Source of the DNA: Schaalia hyovaginalis
GTDB lineage: Bacteria > Actinomycetota > Actinomycetes > Actinomycetales > Actinomycetaceae
Assembly: GCF_014208035.1 (NCBI RefSeq)
Contig: NZ_JACHMK010000001.1
Coordinates: forward strand, 2,294,001 to 2,358,000
DNA length: 64,000 bases
Reading direction: 5' to 3'
This document shows, piece by piece, positions 1 through 7,675 of this stretch. The position numbers were made by a program, and so were the translations under genes. Numbering within the stretch: position 1 is the stretch's first letter; every line of letters begins with the position of its first letter. Under the pieces are notes generated by a model. It searched no databases and was not told the DNA's origin. It saw only the letters and a list, made by a program, of their open reading frames with translations.

Positions 1-379
1 CCTCCAAGGCCTCGCGCCCCGCAGGCATCTCACCTGCCGCAGGTGCCACCACACCCGGAGCTGTCACCGCCTCCACCAGGCTCGCATCATCAAGGCTCTT
101 GCCCGCTTCGACAAGCTCAGCATCAACCTCAACCGGCGTGCACGCCGCAGCCACCGCTGACACAGCCTCGCTATAAGCTGCCTCAGCCCGGGAATCAAGA
201 TGCGCCTCCCAGGCGACCACAGCCCCCAGCGCGGCAATCACACAGGAGGCCGCAACACCGAACACCATCGCGCGATGACGCGAAAGGAACGTCTCCTCCA
301 CACGTTCAGCAGCAAAAGCCGCATCCAAAGCTTCACACTCATTCACTTCCACGACGATCTCCTCCACAATCCGCCGCAT
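1..379 (-). CDS. Partial hypothetical single-pass membrane protein, cut by the left edge
   Basis: An open minus-strand frame of 126 codons starts at an ATG (377-379) and leaves the window without a stop. The protein opens with an acidic stretch, then has one hydrophobic segment at about residues 37-57 (MVFGVAASCVIAALGAVVAW), then an alanine-rich tail. This fits a type II membrane protein or a secreted protein with a long signal anchor. Codons often end in T, unlike the strongly GC3 host genes to the right, which suggests transferred DNA. It lies inside the putative integrated element that ends at the tRNA at 1807. No family is recognised. Confidence 0.55.
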   Translation of the reverse strand, partial: MRRIVEEIVVEVNECEALDAAFAAERVEETFLSRHRAMVFGVAASCVIAALGAVVAWEAHLDSRAEAAYSEAVSAVAAACTPVEVDAELVEAGKSLDDASLVEAVTAPGVVAPAAGEMPAGREALE

Positions 380-468
380 CCATTACCCGACAAGTCGACG
401 GTACACGCCCACCAAGGCTGACGATTGCACGACCGTGGACATCACCCCGACGATGAGCAGGCCGACCC

Positions 469-500
469 CTCGTGGCGCCGCCCGAAAGCGGCGCCACGAG
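469..500. terminator. Perfect 13-bp inverted repeat (hairpin)
   Basis: The arms 469-481 and 488-500 are perfectly complementary and enclose a 6-base loop (ccgaaa). The hairpin lies in the 268-bp gap between two divergently oriented genes (379 leftward, 648 rightward). It could be a leader attenuator of the leftward gene or a terminator of something lost. No clear T-tract follows, so its function is uncertain. Confidence 0.4.
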
Positions 501-647
501 AGACCACGCCCCGTGTGTGCACACGCGACGTTGTATGCGGGCGAGGAAGTAACGAGCTTCCCCGCCCACCGGGAAACAGAGGAACGACCACTGTCTCCCA
601 AGAGGTGACGACAGACGGTCTGTCGCACCCCCGAAAGGAGAACCCTC

Positions 648-830
648 ATGGGATTCATCTCGATCAACAACGCCGAATACCTCGTCACCGACGATGAACT
701 CGACGCCCTGACCCCGGACCTCAACAACTTCACCATCACTGGCATCGCACACCTGCGCTTCACCGGCAACGGCCAAGCCATTGACATCCGAATCAGCAAC
801 GGAACCGTGATCACCACGAGCCGCAGCTGA
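648..830 (+). CDS. Small hypothetical protein (60 aa)
   Basis: A 60-codon frame begins 7 bases after a strong ribosome-binding site (aaaggag) and ends 10 bases before a perfect terminator hairpin, so it has the full layout of a real small gene. The product is acidic, rich in Asn, Ile and Thr, without Cys, signal peptide or membrane segment, and looks beta-strand rich. It sits in the putative mobile element. No family is recognised. Longer antisense frames here are read as shadows. Confidence 0.55.
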   Translation: MGFISINNAEYLVTDDELDALTPDLNNFTITGIAHLRFTGNGQAIDIRISNGTVITTSRS

Positions 831-840
831 TTGCGCCCCC

Positions 841-871
841 ACGGTGCCCAGGCCCCAAGCCTGGGCACCGT
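841..871. terminator. Terminator between convergent small genes
   Basis: A perfect 12-bp stem (841-852 with 860-871) closes a 7-base loop (ccccaag). It lies just after the 60-aa gene (+) and before the end of the convergent small membrane-protein gene (-), so it can serve both strands. Confidence 0.7.
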
Positions 872-901
872 GACCGCGCAACACACCTGCCACCCGACAC
901 A

Positions 902-1159
902 TCACCGCACGCCCCCCACCAGCGAAGGCCGCCGACCAGGGAGCCGACGCGCGCTGATCAACGCCACGCCGGCAACGATGAGAACAACAAGGACGACACC
1001 GACAGCCGCATCAACGACCTCACACGCGACACGAACACACCGGAACACCTCCACCTGCCCAGCACGCGGGACCACCGGCTCGCACCAGACGACCTTCCCC
1101 GCATCCACAAACGGCGGATCATCTACTACGCCTGACCAGCGCACCGTCATTGTTGTCAC
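902..1159 (-). CDS. Small membrane protein coupled to an excisionase-like gene
   Basis: This 85-aa frame starts at a GTG that overlaps the stop of the upstream HTH gene by 4 bases (GTGA), a classic translational-coupling arrangement and the main reason to accept it. The C-terminal half has one hydrophobic helix (about residues 51-69, VGVVLVVLIVAGVALI) followed by a basic tail, which predicts one membrane span with the positive tail inside. No family is recognised. It belongs to the putative element next to the tRNA; a role in element maintenance or transfer is possible but unproven. Confidence 0.5.
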   Translation of the reverse strand: MTTMTVRWSGVVDDPPFVDAGKVVWCEPVVPRAGQVEVFRCVRVACEVVDAAVGVVLVVLIVAGVALISARRLPGRRPSLVGGVR

Positions 1160-1419
1160 ACCGCCGTCACAAGATCCGACACTTCGGTGACCGAGGGCGA
1201 AGTCGGCGCATCGTGTGACGTGGGAGCTGCGGCGGTGACCGGAGTCAGCAAAGCCTCAATATCCGCGCGACGGAAGTACAACCGACCCGAGGGATACCGC
1301 AGGCACGGCAGCTCACCTGCCTTCGCCCAACGTCGCACCGTATAGGCAGTCACACCGAGAATCTCACCCGCCTGACGTGCATCAATTCGCACATTGCTTT
1401 GCATATTCTGTATTGTCAT
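1156..1419 (-). CDS. Excisionase-like helix-turn-helix DNA-binding protein
   Basis: The 87-aa product has the MerR/excisionase-type winged HTH: DARQAGEILGVTAYTVRRWA, then a wing with YPSGRLYFRRADIEALL. This is the layout of the HTH_17 'helix-turn-helix domain, excisionase family'. The start at 1419 is chosen because a good promoter lies 7 bases upstream (-35 TTGACT, 16 bp, -10 TAATCA on the minus strand), giving a leaderless mRNA; a longer frame to 1512 would run through that promoter. It is divergent from an HTH regulator at 1500 and coupled to the next small gene. It probably acts as excisionase or control protein of the element, although no integrase is visible here. Confidence 0.75.
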   Translation of the reverse strand: MTIQNMQSNVRIDARQAGEILGVTAYTVRRWAKAGELPCLRYPSGRLYFRRADIEALLTPVTAAAPTSHDAPTSPSVTEVSDLVTAV

Positions 1420-1426
1420 GCTGTCA

Positions 1427-1493
1427 TGATTACATGCACCGATCGATAAGTCAACACACCCTCCTTGCATCTTTTGCACATCTCGCTTAGATT
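1427..1493. promoter_or_regulatory. Divergent promoters of the two element regulators
   Basis: Minus strand: -35 TTGACT at 1449-1454 and -10 TAATCA at 1427-1432, 16 bp apart, ending 7 bases before the ATG at 1419. Plus strand: -35 TTGCAT at 1465-1470 and -10 TAGATT at 1488-1493, 17 bp apart, ending 6 bases before the ATG at 1500. Both would give leaderless transcripts. The stretch is AT-rich compared with its surroundings and contains repeated CATG and TGCA words that could be operators. Confidence 0.6.
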
Positions 1494-1499
1494 GCACAC

Positions 1500-1850
1500 A
1501 TGATCGGTTCACAAGCGTCCGAGCTCGTCACGCACCTGACAGTCGACCAAGCCGTAGGAATTGCGGTGAAGCAATACCTCTTCATCAACGCGATCCCCGC
1601 AACGAAACTGGCAAGTGTTCTCGAACTGTCCAGTGCCACTGTTTCGCGGAAGCTTCGCGGCCTTGTGGGATGGTCGACCGAAGAGCTCATGCTCACTGCG
1701 GCTTTCCTCAACATCTCAGTTCAAGACCTGATCCCCCAGGCTGACGGCTTGGGCGGCTGGTTGCCTGCTCCGTATCGCCCGGCGCGCGGCGATCGGGTAC
1801 CTGAGTTGGTGCCCCAAGTCGGGCTTGAACCGACGACCGACGGATTATGA
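1500..1850 (+). CDS. Small HTH transcriptional regulator whose frame runs into the tRNA
   Basis: The 116-aa frame contains a repressor-like HTH (ATKLASVLELSSATVSRKL) followed by a short helical segment ending near residue 80. The last ~35 residues are low-complexity and encoded antisense to the tRNA at 1807-1883, so the natural C-terminus was probably altered by integration or the tail is meaningless. Transcription is likely leaderless from the promoter ending at 1493. Divergent pairing with an excisionase-like gene resembles the control region of temperate phages and integrative elements. It could repress both promoters. Confidence 0.6.
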   Translation: MIGSQASELVTHLTVDQAVGIAVKQYLFINAIPATKLASVLELSSATVSRKLRGLVGWSTEELMLTAAFLNISVQDLIPQADGLGGWLPAPYRPARGDRVPELVPQVGLEPTTDGL

Positions 1851-1883
1851 GTCCGCTGCTCTGACCGACTGAGCTATTGGGGC
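1807..1883 (-). tRNA. tRNA with CAU anticodon (tRNA-Ile2 or elongator tRNA-Met)
   Basis: On the minus strand a full cloverleaf can be drawn: acceptor GCCCCAA pairs with TTGGGGC, D-arm GCTC/GAGC, anticodon stem GCGGA/TCCGT around loop CTCATAA (anticodon CAT), T-arm GTCGG/CCGAC with TTCAAGC, discriminator A and an encoded CCA. The CAT anticodon is shared by elongator Met and by Ile2 (modified to lysidine); the arm sequence resembles Ile2 somewhat more, but I cannot settle it. Its 3' end faces the putative mobile element, the usual geometry for tRNA-directed integration. Confidence 0.9.
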
Positions 1884-1940
1884 GCACCAAGTTTAGCGGG
1901 CGTCCGAGGCGGGAGGCGACCCCTCACCGGTGAGAGGGCA

Positions 1941-2651
1941 TCACGCCCTCGGCAACCCCGCGCGCACGGCGCGCAATACGTCCTTCGTCGCCGTCGGGAT
2001 CCGATAGGACTCCACCGCCTTTTGAATGGCCTTGCGCCGAACGGGCAGGGGCAGGCGATCCTCGAGGAACCACGGAAGCGCCGAGTCGGGTTGCTTCGCC
2101 AGGGCTTCGGCGAAGTACCAGCCCTGCGCCATGCGGACGTAGTACTCCTCCGATGCGATCCCCGCGATGAGCGAGAGGAAGTCGGGTCGGAAGTGCTCTT
2201 TGAGGAAATGCCCCATGTGCATGCAAATGCCGAAACGCACCGTGTAGGGCGCCTGTTGACCGGCTCCGACCCACGCCTCGGCCTCGCGTTCGAGGCGTTC
2301 GAGGTCACGAGCGAATCCCGCAGGCGCGAGGGAGTCGCAGACCGCCCAGTTGTCGACGAAGGGCAGGAAGCGTTCGACTCCCGAGAAGGCGGCGTCGGGG
2401 GATTTCTCGAGCCCGAGGAGGAAGGAGTGGAGCATGTTCTCCTCGTGGAGCCCGTGCGGCAGCTCCGCGAGGAAGGCGAGCGCTTCATCGGGGCGTTCGC
2501 GCCGCAGCTTCTTCGCGAGGGCGCGCAATGCGGGGTTCCTCGCGCCGATGATCGTCGCCGGGTTCAGTCCCGGGATGAGCTTCGCGAGGAAGGCGGCATT
2601 GCCCTCATCGGCGAGGGCGAGGAGCTCTTCTCGAAGAGAGGGGGTGGTCAT
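1941..2651 (-). CDS. DNA alkylation repair protein, AlkD-like (COG4912)
   Basis: The 236-aa protein matches the HEAT-repeat alkylpurine DNA glycosylase family represented by AlkD. Members excise 3- and 7-alkylated purines from DNA. Supporting signs are the length, typical for the family, the helical repeats, and the conserved block around DNWAVCDSL followed by YTVRFGICMHMGHF. The start at 2651 (MTTPSLREE) is chosen because the longer open frame upstream has no domain and poor composition. It is followed closely by the tRNA gene and preceded by the sortase gene on the same strand, about 155 bp apart; no functional link to either is evident. Confidence 0.88.
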   Translation of the reverse strand: MTTPSLREELLALADEGNAAFLAKLIPGLNPATIIGARNPALRALAKKLRRERPDEALAFLAELPHGLHEENMLHSFLLGLEKSPDAAFSGVERFLPFVDNWAVCDSLAPAGFARDLERLEREAEAWVGAGQQAPYTVRFGICMHMGHFLKEHFRPDFLSLIAGIASEEYYVRMAQGWYFAEALAKQPDSALPWFLEDRLPLPVRRKAIQKAVESYRIPTATKDVLRAVRAGLPRA

Positions 2652-2806
2652 GGGGACATCGTATGCGGCGCCTTGGGGAACGGCCGGAATTCCTCGCTCC
2701 CCGAGGGGAAGTCGTCGAAGCACTGCCGTCCTCGATCCGCCTGGTACCTGAGGACCGCCGTGTGCGATCGGGGTGTTTCTCCGTTCCTTTCCCCGACTCT
2801 CATGCC

Positions 2807-3811
2807 TCAGTCGATTCCTTGGGATCGAGGCGCTCGCATGACCTTTCTTTCCGTCGGAGGCGTCATGCGCCCGGCCCAAAGGATGTAGAGTCCGATGGCT
2901 ACCAAGCCGAGCGGGATCCAGATCGCCCACCAGGGGAAGTGCGGGACGCTCGGGCTCCTCCCCGCCTGTTCGATGTCCGTGATCGGAGTGGGGCTCACCC
3001 GTTCCCCTGTGAGGAGGATCCTGTGGGTGTTGATCCCCAAAGGTGTGCAGGTGATGAGCGTGGCGAGATCCCTGCCCGCCTCCACCCTGAGGGTCTCGGT
3101 TTGATCCGGTTCGACGACGCGCTTGTCGACGACCCTGTAAGTGAGGACTTCTCCGAAGAGTTCGAGTGTGAAGCTGTCGCCGAGCTCCACCTCATCCAAG
3201 TCTGTGAACATCCGCGCATCCGCCAGCCCTCGGTGGCCGGTCAGGACGGTGCGCGTATTCGGCCCTCCCACCGGGAGGGAGGTTCCTTCGAGGTGGCCGA
3301 TCCCCTGGAGGAGCGTGCTGTCGGAGGTCCCGTGGTAGATCGGCAGATCGACTTCGATGCTCGGGATCCTGATCCGCCCCATGAGGCCGGAGGAGTTCAC
3401 CCTGAGAATCGAGTCGTATTCGAGCGCCGCATTCGAACTCGAACCGTTTCCGCTCGGCACATTCGCGTTGGTCTCAAGAAGGGCTCCGACGGAAAGGGCC
3501 TCGTTGTACTCATGCGCGAGGAGGAGCTGCTCCTCCCGTCCCGGTACGACGGAGTCGATCTGCTCCTCGTATCCTGCGATCACCTTGGACTGGTTGTACT
3601 GACTGATCCAGGAGGAGACGCTCGGGTAGCTGACGGCGAGCAGTCCGATGAGGGAGAGGAGGGCGGGGATGAGCGAGAGCGGATTGAGCCTCCATCCTCT
3701 TCCCTCCGGCCTATGACTTTCCGCCGATCCATCAGGACCCATGCCCTCGCCTGAGGCGCGAAGACGCGCGCCCTTGTGACGCGCGGAATAAGGAAGGGAT
3801 CGAATCGCCAT
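2807..3811 (-). CDS. Class C sortase (pilin polymerase type)
   Basis: Sortases of this class join pilin subunits by transpeptidation at the outer face of the membrane. The 334-aa protein has an N-terminal membrane segment (about residues 43-62), the sortase barrel with RIPSIEVDLPIYHGTS and the GHLEGTSLPVGG block, catalytic His in LTGHRGL, catalytic Cys in TLITCTPLG followed by the Arg-bearing NTHRILLTG, and a second C-terminal membrane segment (WWAIWIPLGLVAIGLYILW). This two-helix layout is typical of class C. The usual Asp-Pro-aromatic lid is not visible in the 95-140 region. An AGGAGG lies about 14 bases before the start. The gene lies downstream of a broken surface-protein gene, its likely former substrate. 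Confidence 0.93.
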   Translation of the reverse strand: MAIRSLPYSARHKGARLRASGEGMGPDGSAESHRPEGRGWRLNPLSLIPALLSLIGLLAVSYPSVSSWISQYNQSKVIAGYEEQIDSVVPGREEQLLLAHEYNEALSVGALLETNANVPSGNGSSSNAALEYDSILRVNSSGLMGRIRIPSIEVDLPIYHGTSDSTLLQGIGHLEGTSLPVGGPNTRTVLTGHRGLADARMFTDLDEVELGDSFTLELFGEVLTYRVVDKRVVEPDQTETLRVEAGRDLATLITCTPLGINTHRILLTGERVSPTPITDIEQAGRSPSVPHFPWWAIWIPLGLVAIGLYILWAGRMTPPTERKVMRAPRSQGID

Positions 3812-3845
3812 GCTTATGCGCTTTTCCTCCTGAGAGTCGAAACGG

Positions 3846-3877
3846 CTGCGGCGGGGAGGTTCGCCTCCCCGCCGCAG
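3846..3877. terminator. 14-bp hairpin with TTCG loop between surface-protein pseudogene and sortase
   Basis: Arms 3846-3859 and 3864-3877 are perfectly complementary around a ttcg tetraloop, an unusually stable loop in RNA. On the minus strand it follows the end of the pseudogene at 3944 and precedes the sortase ribosome-binding site, so it would separate their transcripts or set a ratio between them. Confidence 0.7.
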
Positions 3878-3943
3878 CGCGTCGGATTCCGTTATCGGAT
3901 CCGTACGGGTCCGGGCTCTACGAGCACGCGAAGCGCGCCGGCC

Positions 3944-5332
3944 TCAGCCCTGCTTGCCGTGACGACGCAGCACGAGGGCGCCGACGAATCTCAGATCCTC
4001 GGGGAGGGAGTTGTCGAAGGTCCACCCGTACTTCGAGCCGTGGTCGTCGCGGTTCGTGATCGTGTAGGTGATCGTCGAGGGCTGCCCGAATTCGAGGGTC
4101 TCACGATCGCTCGGATCCCCGCCTTCGTGCTTCGGATCCGTCGCGTTCCACTCCCCGAACTGGATGTCGAGCTGAGGAGTCACGTTGAAGACGCGGAGGT
4201 TGTTGATCGCCCCGTCGTTGCCGCGGCCCGAGGCCGTGCGGTTGCGGACGATGACGTCGACCGTATCGCCCTCGTTGAGGAAGGCGACGTGCGCTACGTA
4301 GGAGCCGGCGGCGACGTCCCTGAAGGACCACCCGCGGTAATCGACGAGCGAGCGGGTCGATCCCGGATCTGAGCATGGATTGATGAGGAAGGGGTCCGTG
4401 ACCGTGAAGTAGTTGACGCCGAGGGCTTCAGCGTAGCTGCCGCCCTTCGCGATCATCGTCTTGAACCAGGGATCTTCAGCGTTCGAGAAGTAGGTGCCGG
4501 TTGCAGGCGGCGCGTCCCTGTTGAAGAAGGGCCTTGGACGGCCCTCCCGGAAGACCGTTCGGGTTCGCCAACCACGCGGGCAGCTTCCCGTTGACGACTG
4601 CCGTGTCGCGGATGTTCCCGTTCTCGTCGACCTTATCGGCGAGCACATGATCGACGCCCTTCGCATCCTTGTAACTGAATGCGAGAAGCGGGTGCGTGTG
4701 GTCGAGGCGATGGTTGTAGCAGTTCACGGCGGCGGCATCGATGCCGTAGGTGAGGAATCGATCGACTCGCCCGGGAACCTTGACGGGAGTGGACTCCGCG
4801 GTGCGGATCTGGATCCCGTCCGCCGGTGGCACCGCGTCTCCGGTCGTGTAGCTGGCGACCGCGGTCTTCGAGTTCCCTTCGGAAAGGATTCCGACGAGCT
4901 GCTTGACCTCTGAGAACCAGTCGGCGTAGGCCCCGCAGAAGACCTGTCCGGCGATGAGGCTGGCGGGCTTCGAGTTCAGATTCGCGTCGAACAGCAGGCC
5001 CGTGCAGTTGGGGTCCGACTGCCAGTAGGGATCCGAGGCGTAGCGGGTTCCGGAATTCGCGTAGCCCTTGCCGTTGACCGGTTCACCGACGTAGTCGGCG
5101 AGCATCTGCCAGTCGCCCTTGCGGTTCTCGGAGGCCTCCCAGAACAGTTGCTCTTTCGCCGGGGCGACGCCGGGCTGTCCGGGCCGTTCCCATTGGCTCC
5201 ATGCCTCCCAGTTCGCAGCATGTGAGCTCGATCCGAGCATGACGAGGGATCCCCCGCAAGAATCGAACTCAGAGCGATCGCGCTCACGGTTCTTGCGGTC
5301 GAGTGTGGCACGGGCAAGCCTTTCGTTCCCAC
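3944..5332 (-). pseudogene. Decayed surface/pilin-like protein gene with at least two frameshifts
   Basis: Three minus-strand frames together encode one secreted protein. The first holds a signal peptide (ARTVSAIALSSILAG); a shift at the five-G run 5251-5255 is needed to continue it as GSLVMLGSSSHAANWEAW and the following ~240 residues. A second shift near 4520-4550 leads into FFNRDAPPATGTYFS and on to an isopeptide/DUF11-like beta domain (FGQPSTITYTITNRDDHGS). The end, LPEDLRFV joined to GALVLRRHGKQG, looks like an internal deletion that fused a beta domain to the basic tail of a lost LPXTG anchor. Its position just upstream of a class C sortase supports a pilus or adhesin origin. A sequencing error at one shift is possible, but not for the missing anchor. 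Confidence 0.7.
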
Positions 5333-5336
5333 TGGC

Positions 5337-5423
5337 GCGCAGTGCCTTCAATTTCAAAGGGTCATGTTCGCGGGGCCCATCCGCGGGGAATGAGCGGGTG
5401 CGCAGCGCCTTCAATTTCAAAGG
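5337..5423. repeat. 24-bp direct repeat, two copies 63 bp apart
   Basis: Copies at 5337-5360 and 5400-5423 read gcgcagYgccttcaatttca followed by aagg and differ at one base. The unit is AT-rich in the middle, unlike the surrounding DNA. It lies directly upstream of the decayed surface-protein gene, so it may be a doubled regulator site or the end of a duplication. With two copies it is not a CRISPR array. Confidence 0.6.
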
Positions 5424-5570
5424 TCAATCTTCAGATTTCGGACATAGATTACCAGGGAATCCTGAGGGTTCAGCCGCTCGTGCGCGATCCCACAGAGCCG
5501 ACGGGCAAGGCGAGCACCTCTTCGAAGGTCCACCGGAAGCATCGGCAGAGCGGCCGGCGCTGAAACGAAG

Positions 5571-5602
5571 CACCGGTTCCGCGGAGCTTCGCGGAACCGG
5601 TG
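5571..5602 (-). terminator. Terminator downstream of tRNA-Ala
   Basis: A perfect 13-bp stem (5571-5583 with 5590-5602) with a 6-base loop lies 8 bases after the 3' end of the minus-strand tRNA-Ala, followed on that strand by CTTCGTTTC. Confidence 0.75.
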
Positions 5603-5609
5603 GTGATCG

Positions 5610-5682
5610 TGGAGCTAGGGGGATTCGAACCCCCGACCTTCTCATTGCGAACGAGACGCGCTACCAACTGCGCCATAGCCCC
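5610..5682 (-). tRNA. tRNA-Ala (CGC anticodon)
   Basis: The minus-strand cloverleaf has acceptor GGGGCTA paired with TAGCTCC, including the G3-U70 wobble that identifies alanine tRNAs. The D-arm is GCGC/GCGC, the anticodon stem TCTCG/TGAGA with loop TTCGCAA (anticodon CGC, reading GCG), and the T-arm GGGGG/CCCCC with TTCGAAT. CCA is not encoded. Confidence 0.93.
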
Positions 5683-5745
5683 AAGTGCCCGACCAGCATA
5701 ACACCCTCGGACGGGCGCATGAAAATCGAGGTCGGGCGACCTCCG

Positions 5746-6765
5746 TCACTGCGCCCGGCGCGCCTCCAAGACCGCGTCCAGGTCGAAGGCGAAACCGGCG
5801 TCCGATGCGACGTCGGCGGTGGAACGCGCGGCCTTCATCTCAGAGACCGCCAAGGGGCGCGCGGGGACCAGCGCGTCGACTCTCGGGATGCCGCGCAGGT
5901 CGGTGTCGGAGTGGACGACCCGGCCCGCGACGCGCCCGCGCATCGCGTAGGTCGGGGCGGGCACCGAGGCGACGGACCAGGTGCGGCGCTCGACGGAGGC
6001 GGAAGCGGCGAGCGGGTCCTCAGCGTCTTCGGCTCCGGCGACCACAACGGGTTCTTCGGCTCGCGGGGCCTCATCGCCGAGGGCGGGGGTCTCAAGCGGA
6101 GCCGGACCCTCGGCTGCGGCTTCTGCCGCAGACTCGGCGCCGGCGGCATCGGAGGAGTCGTGATCGGAGTGACGGGGGCGGCGCGCAGGAGCCCTGCCCG
6201 CGTGTTCGCGGAGCTCGGCGAGGAGCTCGAGCTCGGCCGCATCGGCCTTGTGGGAGCGCACGGCGGCAAGGCGCGAAGCCGTCAGGGCGAGGGCGAGAAG
6301 GGCTCCGGGGATCAGGGTCCAGAACCAGGCCAGGGCCGTCAGCGCCGCGACGATCCCCACGACGGCGGTCGCCAGGGCGAGGATCGCGGACATGAGCAGT
6401 CGCCTGCGGCCGGCCGCGGCCTCGACGGAAAGCCTCGCAGCTCGCCGGGCGCGGAGGCGGGCGATCTCATGGACGGATTCGACGGCGCGACGCTCGACGC
6501 GAACCTCGCGGTGATTGAGCGATTGATCCGCCATGTCGCCTCCAGTCGCCTCGGGATGGACTCTGCGTACTGCGAGAAGGGCCCCCGAAGACCTCTCGCA
6601 TTCCGATCCGCTTCGTGCACAGGTGTCGTCCAGGAGGCGCAGGCGCTGCGAATAGCGGTCGCCCTCGCGCGTCTCCATCATCGCGGTCCTGCGTGCGACG
6701 AGCAGCGGGATGGTTCCGAACAGCGTGAACGCTGCCGCGATGATGACGATGCCTCCGAAGTCCAC
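5746..6765 (-). CDS. Three-helix membrane protein, candidate GlpR/SepX-type division factor
   Basis: The 339-aa protein starts with one membrane helix (residues ~4-24, GIVIIAAAFTLFGTIPLLVA), then a charged cytoplasmic-type linker with many Arg and Glu, a closely spaced helix pair (~122-166), and a long Ala/Glu/Pro-rich acidic tail. Conserved genes of this topology sit beside moeA-like and rimJ-like genes in actinobacteria. They are described as GlpR, the membrane receptor of the gephyrin-like Glp in Corynebacterium, and as SepX in Streptomyces; both act at the division septum. The neighbours here (6913-8905) have exactly that composition. The name is an inference from synteny and topology; no catalytic motif is seen. 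Confidence 0.65.
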   Translation of the reverse strand: MDFGGIVIIAAAFTLFGTIPLLVARRTAMMETREGDRYSQRLRLLDDTCARSGSECERSSGALLAVRRVHPEATGGDMADQSLNHREVRVERRAVESVHEIARLRARRAARLSVEAAAGRRRLLMSAILALATAVVGIVAALTALAWFWTLIPGALLALALTASRLAAVRSHKADAAELELLAELREHAGRAPARRPRHSDHDSSDAAGAESAAEAAAEGPAPLETPALGDEAPRAEEPVVVAGAEDAEDPLAASASVERRTWSVASVPAPTYAMRGRVAGRVVHSDTDLRGIPRVDALVPARPLAVSEMKAARSTADVASDAGFAFDLDAVLEARRAQ

Positions 6766-6912
6766 AGTCCCACGCTATGCGTTCGCGCAGGCATTGCGCG
6801 CGCGGCCCGCGGCGCGTGTTGAATATCGCGAAAGCACTCCCCACCACATGTTTCACATTCGCCACAGCTGCCCCATGCGCCCCAATTCGGGGCTGTCCCC
6901 GCTAACGGGCGC

Positions 6913-7674
6913 TCAGCCCCCGGACCCCTCGAGTCGGGCGAGGACCCCGCCCTCGGGCAAGGACTCCGCATCGACCGAGAAGACGACATGATCCGCCCAC
7001 GCGCCCGCGATGTGCATGAAACGAGGACGGATCCCCTCGCGATGAAGCCCGAGCCTGCGGCACACTCCGAGCGAAGGGGCGTTCTGCGGACGAACCGCCA
7101 CTTCCAGTCGATGCAGCCCGAGCTCCCCGATCACGAGATCGACGACGAGCGCCGCGCACAAAGACCCCAGACCACGACCCGCCCAGCTCTCGGCCAGCCA
7201 ATACCCCAGCATTCCCTGCGACATCGCGCCGCGCACCACATTGGACACCGTGAACTGACCAGCCACGGCCCCATCTACCCGGACCGCCATCACCAGGGCG
7301 CGTCCACTGCGCTGATCCCGATCCGTCGAGCGCGCATACTGCCAGACATCGGGAAGCGCCTCGTCCGAACCGGAGGGCAGAGTCGCCTCCCACGGCGCCA
7401 GGAAATCCGCGTTCTCACGCCGCAGCGCGTCCAGGACCAAGTGATCCCTCCCCCATGCCGGACTCAGAGTCACGCATCGAGGACGCGCCCGGGCTTCGGC
7501 GCTCCCCGCGGGGAGGACGCGCGCCCCGCCCTCGGCGCTCGAAGGAGGCGCTAAAGCCGCGACGGCGCGCATGAGGCCGCGCCCCACCGGATCGCGCACC
7601 TCGAGAAGGAGATCGGGCAAACGCCTCCCCCAGACCCTCGCGAAGGGACGGACGAGCGGCAGTGCAGCGCTCAC
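6913..7674 (-). CDS. GNAT acetyltransferase, RimJ/RimL-like
   Basis: The 253-aa protein carries a GNAT fold: an acceptor-side segment (ENADFLAPWEATLP), the acetyl-CoA-binding loop in YWLAESWAGRGLGSLCAAL, and the C-terminal LHRLEVAVRPQNAPSLGVCR with RLGLHREGIRP, typical of ribosomal-protein N-acetyltransferases. The first ~65 residues are an extension with little similarity to the family. The GTG start sits one base after the stop of the MoeA-like gene, so the two are co-translated. The substrate cannot be told from sequence; in related genomes this gene is a constant member of the moeA-like/GlpR cluster. Confidence 0.85.
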   Translation of the reverse strand: MSAALPLVRPFARVWGRRLPDLLLEVRDPVGRGLMRAVAALAPPSSAEGGARVLPAGSAEARARPRCVTLSPAWGRDHLVLDALRRENADFLAPWEATLPSGSDEALPDVWQYARSTDRDQRSGRALVMAVRVDGAVAGQFTVSNVVRGAMSQGMLGYWLAESWAGRGLGSLCAALVVDLVIGELGLHRLEVAVRPQNAPSLGVCRRLGLHREGIRPRFMHIAGAWADHVVFSVDAESLPEGGVLARLEGSGG

Positions 7675-7675
7675 G

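Noticed and set aside
5337-5423. CRISPR array
   Set aside because: Only two units, a 39-bp interval, no cas genes, and no further copies to either side.
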